Shown: piece after piece, positions 19,183 through 28,420 of the stretch | How the letters are laid out: each line of letters starts with the position of its first letter | How positions within the stretch are numbered: position 1 is the stretch's first letter | Assembly: GCA_028689615.1 (NCBI GenBank) | Contig: JAQVCV010000019.1 | Span: 1 to 62,857, forward strand | Length of the DNA: 62,857 nucleotides | Reading direction: 5' to 3' | DNA from: Bacteroidales bacterium | GTDB lineage: Bacteria; Bacteroidota; Bacteroidia; Bacteroidales; TTA-H9 | Made by a program: the position numbers and the translations under genes | The notes under the pieces: generated by a model | What the model was told of the DNA's origin: nothing | The model's input: only the letters and a program-made list of their open reading frames with translations | Databases searched by the model: none

Positions 19183-19728
19183 ATGCAAAAAACACTTTTT
19201 ATAGCGCTGCTCTCTTTCCTTTCTCTTTCGCTGGCAGCACAATCGGGTACCTTTCATCAATTCAAAGCCGAATCGATAGATGGGAAAACGATAGATATGG
19301 CCTCCTTCAAAGGGAAAAAGCTGATGGTTGTGAATGTAGCATCCAAATGCGGTCTTACACCCCAATACTCAAAGCTTCAGGAGCTTTACGAACAATACGC
19401 ACCCCACGGTTTTGAAATCGTGGCCTTCCCTGCTAACAACTTTTTGTCGCAAGAGCCCGGCTCCAATGCCGAAATCAAACAGTTCTGCGCTGCTAATTAC
19501 GGTGTTAGCTTTACCATGATGGCAAAGATTTCGGTGAAAGGCAACGACATCTCCCCCATTTACCAATGGCTGACACAAAAATCGCTGAATGGTGTTACCG
19601 ACTCGGAGGTGAAATGGAATTTCCAGAAATACCTTATCAACGAACAAGGGGAGCTGGTAAAGGTGATATCGCCTCGTACTGCCCCCGATGATCCCGAAAT
19701 CATCAATTGGTTGAAAAACCAACGCTGA
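19183..19728 (+). CDS. Glutathione peroxidase family thiol peroxidase, exported
   Basis: A 181-residue protein with an N-terminal signal (KTLFIALLSFLSLSLAAQ). The thioredoxin-fold core shows NVASKCGLTPQY with peroxidatic Cys56 in place of selenocysteine and EVKWNFQKYL with the catalytic Trp and Asn. The usual FPCNQF block reads FPANNF, so the catalytic Gln is Asn86 and the adjacent Cys is Ala; I believe this variant occurs in other Bacteroidota. It probably reduces peroxides using thioredoxin-like donors in the periplasm. A clear terminator follows. Confidence 0.88.
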   Translation: MQKTLFIALLSFLSLSLAAQSGTFHQFKAESIDGKTIDMASFKGKKLMVVNVASKCGLTPQYSKLQELYEQYAPHGFEIVAFPANNFLSQEPGSNAEIKQFCAANYGVSFTMMAKISVKGNDISPIYQWLTQKSLNGVTDSEVKWNFQKYLINEQGELVKVISPRTAPDDPEIINWLKNQR

Positions 19729-19750
19729 TCCATTATCACAATCATAATCA

Positions 19751-19780
19751 AGCCCTACCGCTATGTAGGGCTTTTTGTTT
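19751..19780 (+). terminator. Intrinsic terminator after the glutathione peroxidase gene
   Basis: AGCCCTAC (19751-19758) pairs with GTAGGGCT (19765-19772) around a 6-nt loop, followed by TTTTGTTTTT. Confidence 0.88.
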
Positions 19781-19888
19781 TTCATAAATTCAACTTTAAA
19801 AAAAACACTCCACAACAGAAAAGTTGCTAACTTCGTTGCAGATTAACTCAACCACTCAAATATTCACATCTAAAAAATACATCACCCT

Positions 19889-21277
19889 ATGTTTCAACCT
19901 TCATTGTACAAAAAAAGACGCGATCTGCTGCGAAGCATGATCAACGGTGGCATCGTTCTGCTGCCCGGCAATACCGAAGCCGCCATGAACTACGCAGCCA
20001 ATACTTACCATTTCAGGCAAGACAGCACTTTTCTCTACTTCTTCGGCATTAACCAACCCGATCTGGCCGCTGTTATCGACCTCGACAACGGACAAGATTA
20101 CCTGTTTGGAAACGACGTGGATATGGACGACATCATCTGGATGGGTCCTCAACCTACTATGAAAGAACGGGGCGAATTGGTGGGCGTTTCAAACACGCGC
20201 CCCTTCAACCAGCTACAAAGCCTGATTGACGATGCCATCGCCCTGGGTCGCCGCATCCATTTCCTCCCCCCTTATCGGGGAAAAAACACACTGCTTGTCA
20301 GTAAATTGCTTGGAATCGACCCTGGTCACGTGAACAGCTACAAGTCAGAAGACCTTATCAGAGCGGTGGTTGCTCTTCGTGAAATTAAAGACGAAGGAGA
20401 AATTGCCGACATCGAATCCATGATCGACGTGGCCTACGACATGCACACCACCGCCATGAAGATGGCCAAACATGGCGTTGTTGAGCGCGAAATCGCCGGA
20501 ATGGTTGAAGGCATCGCCTTGCAAAAAGCCAATGGCGTCTCATTTCCGGTAATTCTCTCTATTAATGGACAAACCCTTCACAACCATTACCACGGCAACA
20601 CCCTGAAAGAGGGCCGGATGATGGTGTGCGACTGTGGCGCCGAATCGGAGATGAACTACTGCTCCGACATCACCCGCACAGTTCCTGTTGGTGGACGTTT
20701 CAGCCAGCGGCAGCGCGACATCTACGAAATCGTTCTGGCGGCAAACACCAAAGCCATCGAAGCCATCAAACCGGGGATACTCTACAAAGACATTCACCTG
20801 CTGGCTGCCCAAACCATTGCCCAGGGAATGAAAGACCTTGGGTTGATGAAAGGCGACGTGAACCAGGCTGTTGCAGCCGGTGCTCACGCACTCTTCTTCC
20901 CCCACGGATTGGGGCACATGATGGGGCTTGATGTTCACGACATGGAAAACCTGGGCGAGAATTATGTGGGCTACGACAACGAAATCAGTCGCAGCGATCA
21001 GTTCGGACTGGCATTTCTCCGCCTTGGGAAAAGACTCCGCGAAGGTTTTGTACTAACCGTCGAGCCCGGGTGTTATTTCATCCCTGCCCTGATCGACCAG
21101 TGGAATCAACAGAAACTCCACACCAGTTTTATCAACTACGACAAGCTGGAAACCTGGAAAGACTTCGGCGGCATCAGGCTTGAAGACGATGTTTTGGTAA
21201 CCGCAGCCGGTTATCGCGTATTGGGCAGAGCCATTCCCAAGACAGTTCAGGAAGTGGAAGCAACCATGAATATTTAA
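19889..21277 (+). CDS. Xaa-Pro aminopeptidase (aminopeptidase P, M24B)
   Basis: A 462-residue cytoplasmic peptidase with an AMP_N domain (FLYFFGINQPDLAAVIDL) and an M24 domain. Metal ligands appear in MVCDCGAESEMNYCSDITRT, PHGLGHMMGLDVHD, TVEPGCYFIP and GIRLEDDVLV. It cleaves X-Pro bonds at peptide N-termini. It stands alone between two terminators (19751 and 21299), so it is a single-gene transcript. It is the longer of two M24 paralogues in this stretch and resembles PepP of other Bacteroidota more than the first. Confidence 0.92.
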   Translation: MFQPSLYKKRRDLLRSMINGGIVLLPGNTEAAMNYAANTYHFRQDSTFLYFFGINQPDLAAVIDLDNGQDYLFGNDVDMDDIIWMGPQPTMKERGELVGVSNTRPFNQLQSLIDDAIALGRRIHFLPPYRGKNTLLVSKLLGIDPGHVNSYKSEDLIRAVVALREIKDEGEIADIESMIDVAYDMHTTAMKMAKHGVVEREIAGMVEGIALQKANGVSFPVILSINGQTLHNHYHGNTLKEGRMMVCDCGAESEMNYCSDITRTVPVGGRFSQRQRDIYEIVLAANTKAIEAIKPGILYKDIHLLAAQTIAQGMKDLGLMKGDVNQAVAAGAHALFFPHGLGHMMGLDVHDMENLGENYVGYDNEISRSDQFGLAFLRLGKRLREGFVLTVEPGCYFIPALIDQWNQQKLHTSFINYDKLETWKDFGGIRLEDDVLVTAAGYRVLGRAIPKTVQEVEATMNI

Positions 21278-21298
21278 TACACCTGTAGTAAAAAAACT

Positions 21299-21327
21299 AC
21301 CCGGTACGGTTCCCGTGCCGGGTTTTT
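21299..21327 (+). terminator. Intrinsic terminator after the Xaa-Pro aminopeptidase gene
   Basis: ACCCGGTACGG and CCGTGCCGGGT pair (one G-T wobble) around TTC and are followed by TTTT. The next gene starts only 15 nt later, so that gene either relies on read-through or has a promoter overlapping this site. Confidence 0.82.
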
Positions 21328-21341
21328 CATTCCATTCAAAC

Positions 21342-22142
21342 ATGAAATACCAATCTATTCTATTTCAGGGAAAAAAAGTACATTTTCGCACCAGTGGCGA
21401 CGGCCCCGCGGTGGTACTCCTGCATGGCTTCCTCGAATCGCTCGATATCTGGGAAGATTTTTCCAGCGAACTTCAACGCGATTTCAAAGTCATCTCCATC
21501 GACCTGCCAGGTCACGGTTTTTCAGAAAATCTTTGCGAGATTCATGGCATGGATCTGATGGCAGATGTTGTTTACGAGGTGCTTATGCTTAACAAGATCA
21601 ACCGGTGCGTTATGGTTGGACACAGCATGGGGGGCTACGTTACCATGGCTTTTGCATCGAAACATGCACCCATGCTGGCAGGCATCTGCCTGTTTCACTC
21701 CGGTGCACTTGCCGATACCGATGAAGCCAAAGCCAACCGCGACAGAACAGTAGAAATCGTGAAGAAAAGCCACCACCACTTCATCAGCCAGTTTATTCCC
21801 GAACTTTTCACCCCCGCCAACCGCGAAAAATTTGCCGACCGCATATCAGAACTTCAAGCCGAAGCACGACAAACATCGCCTGAGGCAATCATCGCGGCTC
21901 TTCTGGGGATGAAACAACGAAACTCTCATCTCCAAACCCTTCTCACTTGTGGTTGTCCCGTGTTCTTTATCTCTGGGAAACAAGACCCCAGGATACCCAT
22001 CGACAAAACACTATCGCAAAGCGCATTACCAGCACACGCCGAAGTGCTCCTCCTCGATGGATGTGGTCATATGGGCTACATTGAAGCTGCCGAAACCACG
22101 CTTAAAGCGCTTAAATTCTTTTCAGAACGGATGTTGTACTAA
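21342..22142 (+). CDS. Alpha/beta-fold hydrolase
   Basis: A 266-residue cytoplasmic hydrolase. The oxyanion segment VVLLHGFLES, nucleophile elbow GHSMGG (Ser95) and C-terminal GCGHMGY (catalytic His) are all present. Substrate is not evident. I place the start at MKYQSILFQG (21342) because nine residues upstream would be encoded by the terminator stem. The stop overlaps the convergent Gate-domain gene by 4 nt. Confidence 0.88.
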   Translation: MKYQSILFQGKKVHFRTSGDGPAVVLLHGFLESLDIWEDFSSELQRDFKVISIDLPGHGFSENLCEIHGMDLMADVVYEVLMLNKINRCVMVGHSMGGYVTMAFASKHAPMLAGICLFHSGALADTDEAKANRDRTVEIVKKSHHHFISQFIPELFTPANREKFADRISELQAEARQTSPEAIIAALLGMKQRNSHLQTLLTCGCPVFFISGKQDPRIPIDKTLSQSALPAHAEVLLLDGCGHMGYIEAAETTLKALKFFSERMLY

Positions 22143-23089
22143 CCCTTCGGTTGGGTTTTCATCCGGTTAGTGAGATACAATTCGGCACGGCGCAACCAAA
22201 CCGCTATCACGGCAAGTAAAAATCTTGGCCAAATAAGCCACCACATTGGAAGCCCGATGGCAAAAAACAAAATCGGGTCTTCCAGTTGGCTGTGTGAAAT
22301 AGCAGTATGGTGGTTGAGCAGATCGGCCTCGCGGCGGCTCAACCGCCCCTTTTCAACTTCATCTAGGATGATAGCCGAACCATAGGCTAACCCTATTGCA
22401 TTGGCAACCAACCACGAAAGAGTAGCCTCCGGTACAAGGCCAAGAAGCCGCATGAAAGGCCCAAGCCACCGTGAAAGGAGTTTCAACAATCCAAACTCTT
22501 CCATCATTCTTTGAAGTACCATCAACAAGGTAATAAGAACGATGATTTTCAAACTCATTCGGGCCATTAGCAGCATCCACGCTGTAACGGCTTCACCAAA
22601 AGGCAGCACTGTATGCGGCAAACCACCCTTCACCACCCCCGGGAACTCCGGCAGGAAAAGCCCCAACACCACGCCAGCCACCAGGCTCGAAAGAAAACGC
22701 AAAAACAACATCCTGACTATTGAAGAGCCGGTTTTCTGAAGCACGGCCGACTCGATGATAAATCCATGACTTATAAGACACATTACAGCCAGAATCAAAC
22801 CTTCACGCACTGGCAATCCCAACATGCTGATTACAGCAATAACAGAATAGATGTTGGTAAGCATGCTGGTGATCAACACTAAAGCCGTTTGCGATGGCAA
22901 ACCCAGCAGACTGAAGAAAGGGTTTGTGGCTTCGGCAAGCAACTGCAGAACTCCTGTGAAATTGAGTAAAAACACTACAAATGAGACTGGTATGGTGATT
23001 TTCAACAGCCATTTGGCTGTTTTCCAAGCCGGGCGCCAAGCCGAACCGGCCGCGGATTTTGATCGTTTGGCTATGGTGGAGAGATTCAT
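22139..23089 (-). CDS. Nucleoside-recognition (Gate) domain membrane protein
   Basis: A 316-residue polytopic inner-membrane protein with eight or so hydrophobic helices. The repeated Gate-domain pattern is visible (LLAEATNPFFSLLGLPSQTA, LLSRWLGPFMRLLGLVPEAT). Relatives include SpmA/SpmB and the ferrous iron transporter FeoB gate regions; their cargo in Bacteroidota is not known. The gene has its own promoter just past the rho terminator and converges on the hydrolase gene. Confidence 0.75.
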   Translation of the reverse strand: MNLSTIAKRSKSAAGSAWRPAWKTAKWLLKITIPVSFVVFLLNFTGVLQLLAEATNPFFSLLGLPSQTALVLITSMLTNIYSVIAVISMLGLPVREGLILAVMCLISHGFIIESAVLQKTGSSIVRMLFLRFLSSLVAGVVLGLFLPEFPGVVKGGLPHTVLPFGEAVTAWMLLMARMSLKIIVLITLLMVLQRMMEEFGLLKLLSRWLGPFMRLLGLVPEATLSWLVANAIGLAYGSAIILDEVEKGRLSRREADLLNHHTAISHSQLEDPILFFAIGLPMWWLIWPRFLLAVIAVWLRRAELYLTNRMKTQPKG

Positions 23090-23108
23090 GTTCTAAAAAA
23101 ATAATCGG

Positions 23109-23137
23109 CAAAGATACCGGCATTTACCATACATCAA
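23109..23137 (-). promoter_or_regulatory. Promoter for the Gate-domain gene
   Basis: On the minus strand TTG (23135-23137) and TATCTTTG (23109-23116) are 18 nt apart. The -33 element overlaps the end of the rho terminator T run. The ATG is 19 nt past the -7 box. Confidence 0.65.
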
Positions 23138-23167
23138 AAAAAGCCGACATGGCTGCCGGCTTTTTTT
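23136..23167 (-). terminator. Intrinsic terminator downstream of rho
   Basis: Read leftward, AAAAAAAGCCG and CGGCTTTTTTT pair around a 10-nt loop, 22 nt after the rho stop. The A/T flanks make it potentially bidirectional. Confidence 0.85.
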
Positions 23168-23189
23168 GTGGAACAAATATTATGAGAAA

Positions 23190-25325
23190 TTACCCGTTCA
23201 TCGAGGCAAGAAACTCTTCGTTGGTGTGGGTAAATTTCATTCTGTCTTTCAAGAATTCCATGGCTTCCAGCGGTGTCATGTCGGCAAGATGGTTGCGCAG
23301 AATCCAAACGCGTTGCAACACATCCCTATCGTGAAGCAGATCGTCGCGGCGGGTACTGGATGCCACCAGGTCGATAGCCGGGAAGATGCGCTTGTTCGAC
23401 AGGCGACGATCGAGCTGCAACTCCATGTTTCCGGTTCCTTTAAACTCCTCAAAAATAACCTCATCCATTTTTGAACCGGTATCAATCAGGGCAGTACTGA
23501 TGATGGTGAGCGAGCCTCCGTTTTCAATTTGGCGGGCAGCACCGAAAAATCTTTTGGGTTTCTGCAAAGCGTTGGCTTCAACACCACCTGAAAGGACTTT
23601 ACCTGAAGCCGGACTCACGGTGTTGTAGGCACGAGCAAGGCGGGTAATAGAGTCGAGCAGAATCACCACATCGTGCCCGCACTCAACCAACCTTTTAGCC
23701 TTTTCGAGCACGATTCCGGCAATTTTCACGTGGCGGTCGGCAGGCTCGTCGAAAGTAGAGCTGATTACCTCGGCTTTTACACTGCGTGCCATATCGGTCA
23801 CCTCTTCAGGGCGTTCATCAATAAGCAAAACGATGAGGTAAGCTTCGGGATGGTTGTTGGCAATTGCATTAGCCAACTCTTTTAATATTACAGTTTTACC
23901 TGTTTTGGGCTGTGCTACAATCAAACCACGCTGCCCTTTTCCAATGGGAGAGAACAGGTCGATGATGCGTGAAGAGAAGGTCTCGTTTGAATGCCCTGTA
24001 AGGTTGAATTTTTTGAACGGGAAGAGCGGGGTAAGGTAGTCGAAGGGGATTCTGTCGCGCACCTGCTCAGGGAGGAGTCCGTTGATCAATTCAATTTTTA
24101 CCAGAGGGAAATATTTTTCACCTTCTCTGGGGGGACGCACCGTGCCACGAACAGTATCACCGGTTTTCAAACCATACGCCTTAATCTGATTTTGAGCCAC
24201 ATACACATCATCCGGCGAGCTCAGATAATTGTAGTCGGAAGAGCGCAGGAAGCCAAAGTTATCGGGCATAATCTCCAGCACACCTTCTGCTGAAACAAGT
24301 CCTTCAAAATCGAAAGCAAATTCTTCGGTTTTCTTTTCTACCACGCGTTCTGGTTCCATCTTTTCAGGACGGTTGGGGACCATTCTGTCCATCATTTTTT
24401 CAAGACCCATGAGCCTGTCGCCTCCACGATCCGAAGTCCTTACGGGTTGTTGATGCTGACGATCAGGCTGTGACGGCCGGCGGCTTCTATCTACTTCGCG
24501 TTGGAGCAATTCTCTCATCAACGGTTCTTTCATTTCACGACGCTGACCGGGTTGTTTAGGCTCTTCGGCCTCTCCGGTGGTTTTGTCAGGTTGTTGGTCT
24601 CCGGAAGGTTGTTCGGTATCTGTGTTTTGAACAGTTTCGATTTCAGCAGGTTGCTCTACCTGGGCATTAGCCACCGATTCAACAAGAGTAATTACCTGAT
24701 CGACAACCGGGGCAGATTCTTCTGAAGAAATTACAACCGGCTCATTTCCAATAACAACGGCCTCTTCGGTTGGTTTTTCCTCTTTGCGGGGTTGGTTGTT
24801 GCGGCTATCTTTTGCCGGCCTGTTGTTACGATTGTCACGTTTTTCCTTTTTTTCAGGAGCGGGCTGATTTTGGGTCGGCTGATTTTGGGTTGGTTGCTTG
24901 GGTAAATCAGCTGCTTTCACCAACACGGGTTTTGAAGAAGCAGGCTTTTCCGTGGCGGAATCGGCAGGGGCTTCAACAGGTTTATCAACTGGTTTATCGG
25001 ATGCGGGTTCTGTTTTTTTATCATCAACAGGCTGGTCGTGTTTGTTGCCTGGCTGTTTTTCTGCTGGTTCTTGTCCCTTCTGGGGCTGCTTTGGTTTCGG
25101 GTCGCGGGGAGGGTGTTGCGATTTTCCTTTTTGTGGCGGGCGGCTAGGCCTGTTTTGTGATTCCTGGCGCTTTTCTTCTTTCGTCGGGTTGAGAGCCTGG
25201 TGGTCAAGAATCTTGTAAATAAGTTCTTGTTTTTTAAGTCCCTCGGTATTGGGGATGTTTAGCGACGTGGCGATCTCTTTAAGGTCAGTCACCAGCTTCG
25301 CGTTGAGTTCGAGAATGTCGTACAT
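23190..25325 (-). CDS. rho: Transcription termination factor Rho with long disordered insert
   Basis: A 711-residue hexameric RNA helicase that ends transcription. A short Rho_N helical domain (1-50) is followed by about 270 residues rich in Lys, Gln, Pro and Asn (roughly 50-330) with no fold evident, then the RNA-binding OB domain ([15 protein letters not shown]) and the ATPase with [13 protein letters not shown] (Walker A, near 465-478) and [16 protein letters not shown] (Walker B). Typical Rho is about 420 residues; the insert is a known Bacteroidota feature and in Bacteroides thetaiotaomicron has been linked to condensate formation. It is followed by its own terminator. Confidence 0.96.
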   Translation of the reverse strand: MYDILELNAKLVTDLKEIATSLNIPNTEGLKKQELIYKILDHQALNPTKEEKRQESQNRPSRPPQKGKSQHPPRDPKPKQPQKGQEPAEKQPGNKHDQPVDDKKTEPASDKPVDKPVEAPADSATEKPASSKPVLVKAADLPKQPTQNQPTQNQPAPEKKEKRDNRNNRPAKDSRNNQPRKEEKPTEEAVVIGNEPVVISSEESAPVVDQVITLVESVANAQVEQPAEIETVQNTDTEQPSGDQQPDKTTGEAEEPKQPGQRREMKEPLMRELLQREVDRSRRPSQPDRQHQQPVRTSDRGGDRLMGLEKMMDRMVPNRPEKMEPERVVEKKTEEFAFDFEGLVSAEGVLEIMPDNFGFLRSSDYNYLSSPDDVYVAQNQIKAYGLKTGDTVRGTVRPPREGEKYFPLVKIELINGLLPEQVRDRIPFDYLTPLFPFKKFNLTGHSNETFSSRIIDLFSPIGKGQRGLIVAQPKTGKTVILKELANAIANNHPEAYLIVLLIDERPEEVTDMARSVKAEVISSTFDEPADRHVKIAGIVLEKAKRLVECGHDVVILLDSITRLARAYNTVSPASGKVLSGGVEANALQKPKRFFGAARQIENGGSLTIISTALIDTGSKMDEVIFEEFKGTGNMELQLDRRLSNKRIFPAIDLVASSTRRDDLLHDRDVLQRVWILRNHLADMTPLEAMEFLKDRMKFTHTNEEFLASMNG

Positions 25326-25634
25326 GCGAAAATCTTAATGGTTAAATCGAGAATGATCCGATCTTTAGATATGTAAAATCAGAAATGGAGTGTGGAACCG
25401 GCCTAAATGGACATAAGAAACAAAAGAAACCGTCGTCGAGAAATTACGGGAGACCCTCTAGTTGAAAAAGCTCCAGTAGGTTGACCATAGGTGAGTCAGT
25501 TCCGGTTGTGGCCGCAAAGATACAATTAAACAGTTAATTGCACAAAAAAAACAGGGCGCAGCCAAAAAAAAACCAAAAAAAATGTTTCGATGAATCACCG
25601 TTTGCACCTGAGGTAGCATAAGTGAGGATTTTCG

Positions 25635-25642
25635 TATGTTTG
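25635..25642 (+). promoter_or_regulatory. -7 box (TATGTTTG) upstream of DUF4293 gene
   Basis: TATGTTTG fits TAnnTTTG and lies 15 nt before the chosen ATG at 25658; no clear -33 TTG at normal spacing. Its position argues against the earlier start at 25622. The rest of the 25326-25634 gap is A-rich and shows no other feature. Confidence 0.5.
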
Positions 25643-25657
25643 CCAAAAATTTCAGAT

Positions 25658-26131
25658 ATGCTACAACGTGTTCAGTCGGTCTTTCTTTTGGCGGCATCGG
25701 TGCTGATGTTGCTTGTTTTTATCTGGCCTTTGGCCTCCTTCTACTCCACCCAAAGTGGCATCATGGAAATGTATGCTTACAAGCTTAAGATAATAGCAGC
25801 CACTCAGGGTGAAATTTCTGTCAGCCCTGTTCTCACTAGCTTCATCTCGCTTTTAGCTGTAGCTACAGCAGGGGTATGCATCTATTCCATCTCCTTATAC
25901 AAAAACCGAATCCGCCAGGTTAAAGTCACGCGCATGGCACTGGTTGTTAACATTGTTTTTATTGTGGTGGTGTTTGCTCTTACCGATTACATTCGCAAAG
26001 CAGTCAACATCACACCCGAATACGGTACAGCTGCTTTTTTTCCTGTGGTTGCGCTCATGTTTCAATTGTTGGCAATGCGCTTCATCAAAAAAGACGAGGA
26101 GTTGGTAAAATCGGCCGACAGGCTCCGCTAA
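25658..26131 (+). CDS. DUF4293 family membrane protein
   Basis: A 157-residue protein starting MLQRVQSVFLLAASVLMLL, with four TM helices (near residues 5-25, 48-70, 83-103 and 113-135) and a short charged C-terminus. The opening and four-helix layout match the Bacteroidota-specific DUF4293 family, which is often encoded divergently from rho, as here. Function is unknown. The stop overlaps the convergent phosphoesterase gene by 4 nt. Confidence 0.8.
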   Translation: MLQRVQSVFLLAASVLMLLVFIWPLASFYSTQSGIMEMYAYKLKIIAATQGEISVSPVLTSFISLLAVATAGVCIYSISLYKNRIRQVKVTRMALVVNIVFIVVVFALTDYIRKAVNITPEYGTAAFFPVVALMFQLLAMRFIKKDEELVKSADRLR

Positions 26132-26622
26132 ATCCTGTTCTGATCAAATATTTCCATTTGGCTAATCTGGTCTGAATCAATTCTGAACCGGAGTGCCGTA
26201 GTCTGCTTGTGAAAGCCTGTTTTTCCAGCTGCACCGGGATTGAGAACAAGATGTTGGTAGTTGGCATCAAACACAACCCTCAGTATATGAGAATGGCCAC
26301 ACACAAACAAAGCGGGTTTCTCTTTCATGATCAGGTGGCGGGCAGCTGAACTGTATCTGCCGGGATACCCTCCAATGTGCACCATCACTACCTTCATCTT
26401 TTCTGCAAAAAACACTTCCACCTCGGGGCATTCAAAACGCAGTTCAGGGGGATCGATGTTGCCTGATACGGCTTTTACCGGCTTGAATTTTTGCAACTGT
26501 CTGAGGGTTTCAAGGTTACCAATATCGCCTGCATGCCAGAGTTCGTCGCAGGGATCAAGAAATTTCAATACCGAAGGATTCAGATACCCGTGGGTATCGG
26601 AAAGAAGGCCAATGTAAATCAC
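26128..26622 (-). CDS. YfcE/MJ0936-family metallophosphoesterase
   Basis: A 164-residue calcineurin-like phosphodiesterase. All metal-site motifs are seen: GLLSDTHG, HAGDIGN, AVSGNIDPPE, VCGHSH and the distal VLNPGAA. It hydrolyses phosphodiester bonds in small molecules or nucleotides; the natural substrate is unknown. It starts 18 nt after the universal stress protein gene, so both probably share a transcript. Confidence 0.9.
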   Translation of the reverse strand: MIYIGLLSDTHGYLNPSVLKFLDPCDELWHAGDIGNLETLRQLQKFKPVKAVSGNIDPPELRFECPEVEVFFAEKMKVVMVHIGGYPGRYSSAARHLIMKEKPALFVCGHSHILRVVFDANYQHLVLNPGAAGKTGFHKQTTALRFRIDSDQISQMEIFDQNRI

Positions 26623-26640
26623 AACTGATTGTTTAAAGGC

Positions 26641-27501
26641 TTACACTTCCGGAAAGGCGAGCAACGGAAGGCGCGTTTTGAAAAGGTCTTTGCGCGACAA
26701 ACGCGATCTGAAAAGAAATCCCAGCAACGACGGACGGTGCAGCCTGAAAGCTATCATCCCGATCCGTCGGTTTTCGAGAAAGGTGCTGAGTCCTTGACGG
26801 TGCGAATCGCACTCCAGCATCCTGAACCAAATTTTCCCTTCACTCATCTCTTTTCCAAAATGTTGCTGAAGTCTGTTTAATTTCACATCGTCAAATTTCT
26901 CATCGCTGCAATGAAGGTGCACACAATGAACAATGGGCGAAAAACTGCCGAACGAATCAAAAATAAAACGGATATCGTTCTCAGAACCGTCGGCAAGGCC
27001 GGCAGCGTACATAATCTGACCAAAACCGTCGAATCCGGCATTGGCAGGGATAGCCAAAACAGGTACCGGGGTATGACGCATAATCACTTCGGCCGTGCTT
27101 CCAGTAAAGGGATCTTTTTGTCCTCTCCCTTGCGCACCGATGATAATCAATTGCGGGTTCCATTCCTTACAAACGTCAACAATTCCTGATGCTGCATCTC
27201 CCCCTTCCACACGGGTAATGATACTCACCCCTGAAGCCGGATCAACCAGGTTCCTGATCTGGACGGACAAATGTTCCATCTCGGCTTCGGCTGCCTGCCT
27301 TATCTCGCTGATCATTTGCACATCGATGGCTGCCTGGGCCGCGATAGAATCGGGGTAGGTACCGCCTGCTACGATCATCTGGTCAAAATAGGTGTGAAAG
27401 AGCATAATTTCAGCACCACTTACCGAAGCCATTGCCACGGCATAACGACATGTTACTTCGGTATGAGCCGAAAAATCTACGGGGACGAGTATCTTTTTCA
27501 T
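26641..27501 (-). CDS. Tandem universal stress protein (UspA family)
   Basis: A 286-residue cytoplasmic protein of two Usp domains. The first begins KKILVPVDFSAHTEVTCRYA and has a near-consensus nucleotide loop GAQGRGQKDPFTGSTAEV (one residue shorter than the usual G2xG9xGS) then PVPVLAIPA. The second (from about residue 155) lacks a clear loop. Such proteins respond to starvation or redox stress. A -7 box lies about 22 nt upstream. Confidence 0.88.
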   Translation of the reverse strand: MKKILVPVDFSAHTEVTCRYAVAMASVSGAEIMLFHTYFDQMIVAGGTYPDSIAAQAAIDVQMISEIRQAAEAEMEHLSVQIRNLVDPASGVSIITRVEGGDAASGIVDVCKEWNPQLIIIGAQGRGQKDPFTGSTAEVIMRHTPVPVLAIPANAGFDGFGQIMYAAGLADGSENDIRFIFDSFGSFSPIVHCVHLHCSDEKFDDVKLNRLQQHFGKEMSEGKIWFRMLECDSHRQGLSTFLENRRIGMIAFRLHRPSLLGFLFRSRLSRKDLFKTRLPLLAFPEV

Positions 27502-27522
27502 GGTAGTGTAGTTTGGTTACTA

Positions 27523-27530
27523 CAAACCTA
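27523..27530 (-). promoter_or_regulatory. -7 box (TAGGTTTG) for the universal stress protein gene
   Basis: Minus-strand TAGGTTTG, 21 nt before the ATG at 27501; a TTG is present upstream but at short spacing. Confidence 0.5.
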
Positions 27531-27581
27531 CGAAAATTTGAAATCAAAGTAAAGTGATTGTCAAAAAAAACATCCCGGGGG

Positions 27582-28415
27582 TCAGCGATAGATGGTGGTA
27601 ACCATTTGCACCGGATAAGCGGCAAAATAGCCAATGGCTCCATCGCTGATATTTCCGGGGACATTGGCCGGAGGTGGTGCGAAAAGGGGGTTGCGTGGTT
27701 GCACCTCGTTTTTCAGGTTTTGAATGAACCACTGGTAGTCATCGGTTACATCGCATACCTCGAGTGTAATGGTATCGCCGGGGTTGATCACTTGATCGCG
27801 TTGTTTGAAAAAAAACAGCACCCCAATTCCCATAGTGTAGTTGCCGTTGAAGAATTCATCGTCGAAGGCAGTCCAACGGGTGAGGCTGTCGGTTACCAGC
27901 ACACCGTTTTGCCACGCGCGAAAAAGGTAGGCGTTGTAGCCTGGCGGGTCTTGAGCAAACCACCTGATCTGCCAACCACCTCTGAACATGTCGGGTTCGT
28001 ATTTTACGGCGGTGGAGTCGGTTACGGTTTTTAGGGGCATCGGTGCCACAGCGGTGTAGCGTTTGCGGCCATCGATGGCTTCATCGAGTTCGATTTGCAA
28101 AGTATAGGTATGACCCGGGATGCCGGCAAACAGATCGGGTGTGAAATAGTCGCCGGGTTGCTGCTCGCTGAGTGTGATGATGGTATCGCCATCGGTGAGG
28201 GTCACCCTGGCGCCAGTTACGGCAGGCAACCGTCCTTCGGCATAGTAAGGGGCGGTTTGCCCGATCCTGATCAGATGAGCACCGGGCTGGTCGGTGAGGT
28301 TGCCTTCAACCACCAGCTTCACCGATGAGGTATCCAGATCGAGTTCAATCTTTTCGGTGCAGGAAGCAACCAGGATTGCGAGTGTTATATAGGTGTAAAT
28401 GGGAAATTTTTTCAC
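27582..28415 (-). CDS. DUF4249 lipoprotein paired with TonB receptor
   Basis: A 277-residue lipoprotein: signal peptide ending LAILVASC, Cys as the acylation site. The mature start (IELDLDTSSVKLVVEGNLTDQPG) and the beta-rich ALTDGD-type repeats match DUF4249, a Bacteroidota family encoded directly after TonB-dependent receptors. It may act as a surface substrate-binding partner of the receptor, like SusD does for SusC, though this is not shown. It starts 5 nt after the receptor stop. Confidence 0.85.
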   Translation of the reverse strand: MKKFPIYTYITLAILVASCTEKIELDLDTSSVKLVVEGNLTDQPGAHLIRIGQTAPYYAEGRLPAVTGARVTLTDGDTIITLSEQQPGDYFTPDLFAGIPGHTYTLQIELDEAIDGRKRYTAVAPMPLKTVTDSTAVKYEPDMFRGGWQIRWFAQDPPGYNAYLFRAWQNGVLVTDSLTRWTAFDDEFFNGNYTMGIGVLFFFKQRDQVINPGDTITLEVCDVTDDYQWFIQNLKNEVQPRNPLFAPPPANVPGNISDGAIGYFAAYPVQMVTTIYR

Positions 28416-28420
28416 GGCTT

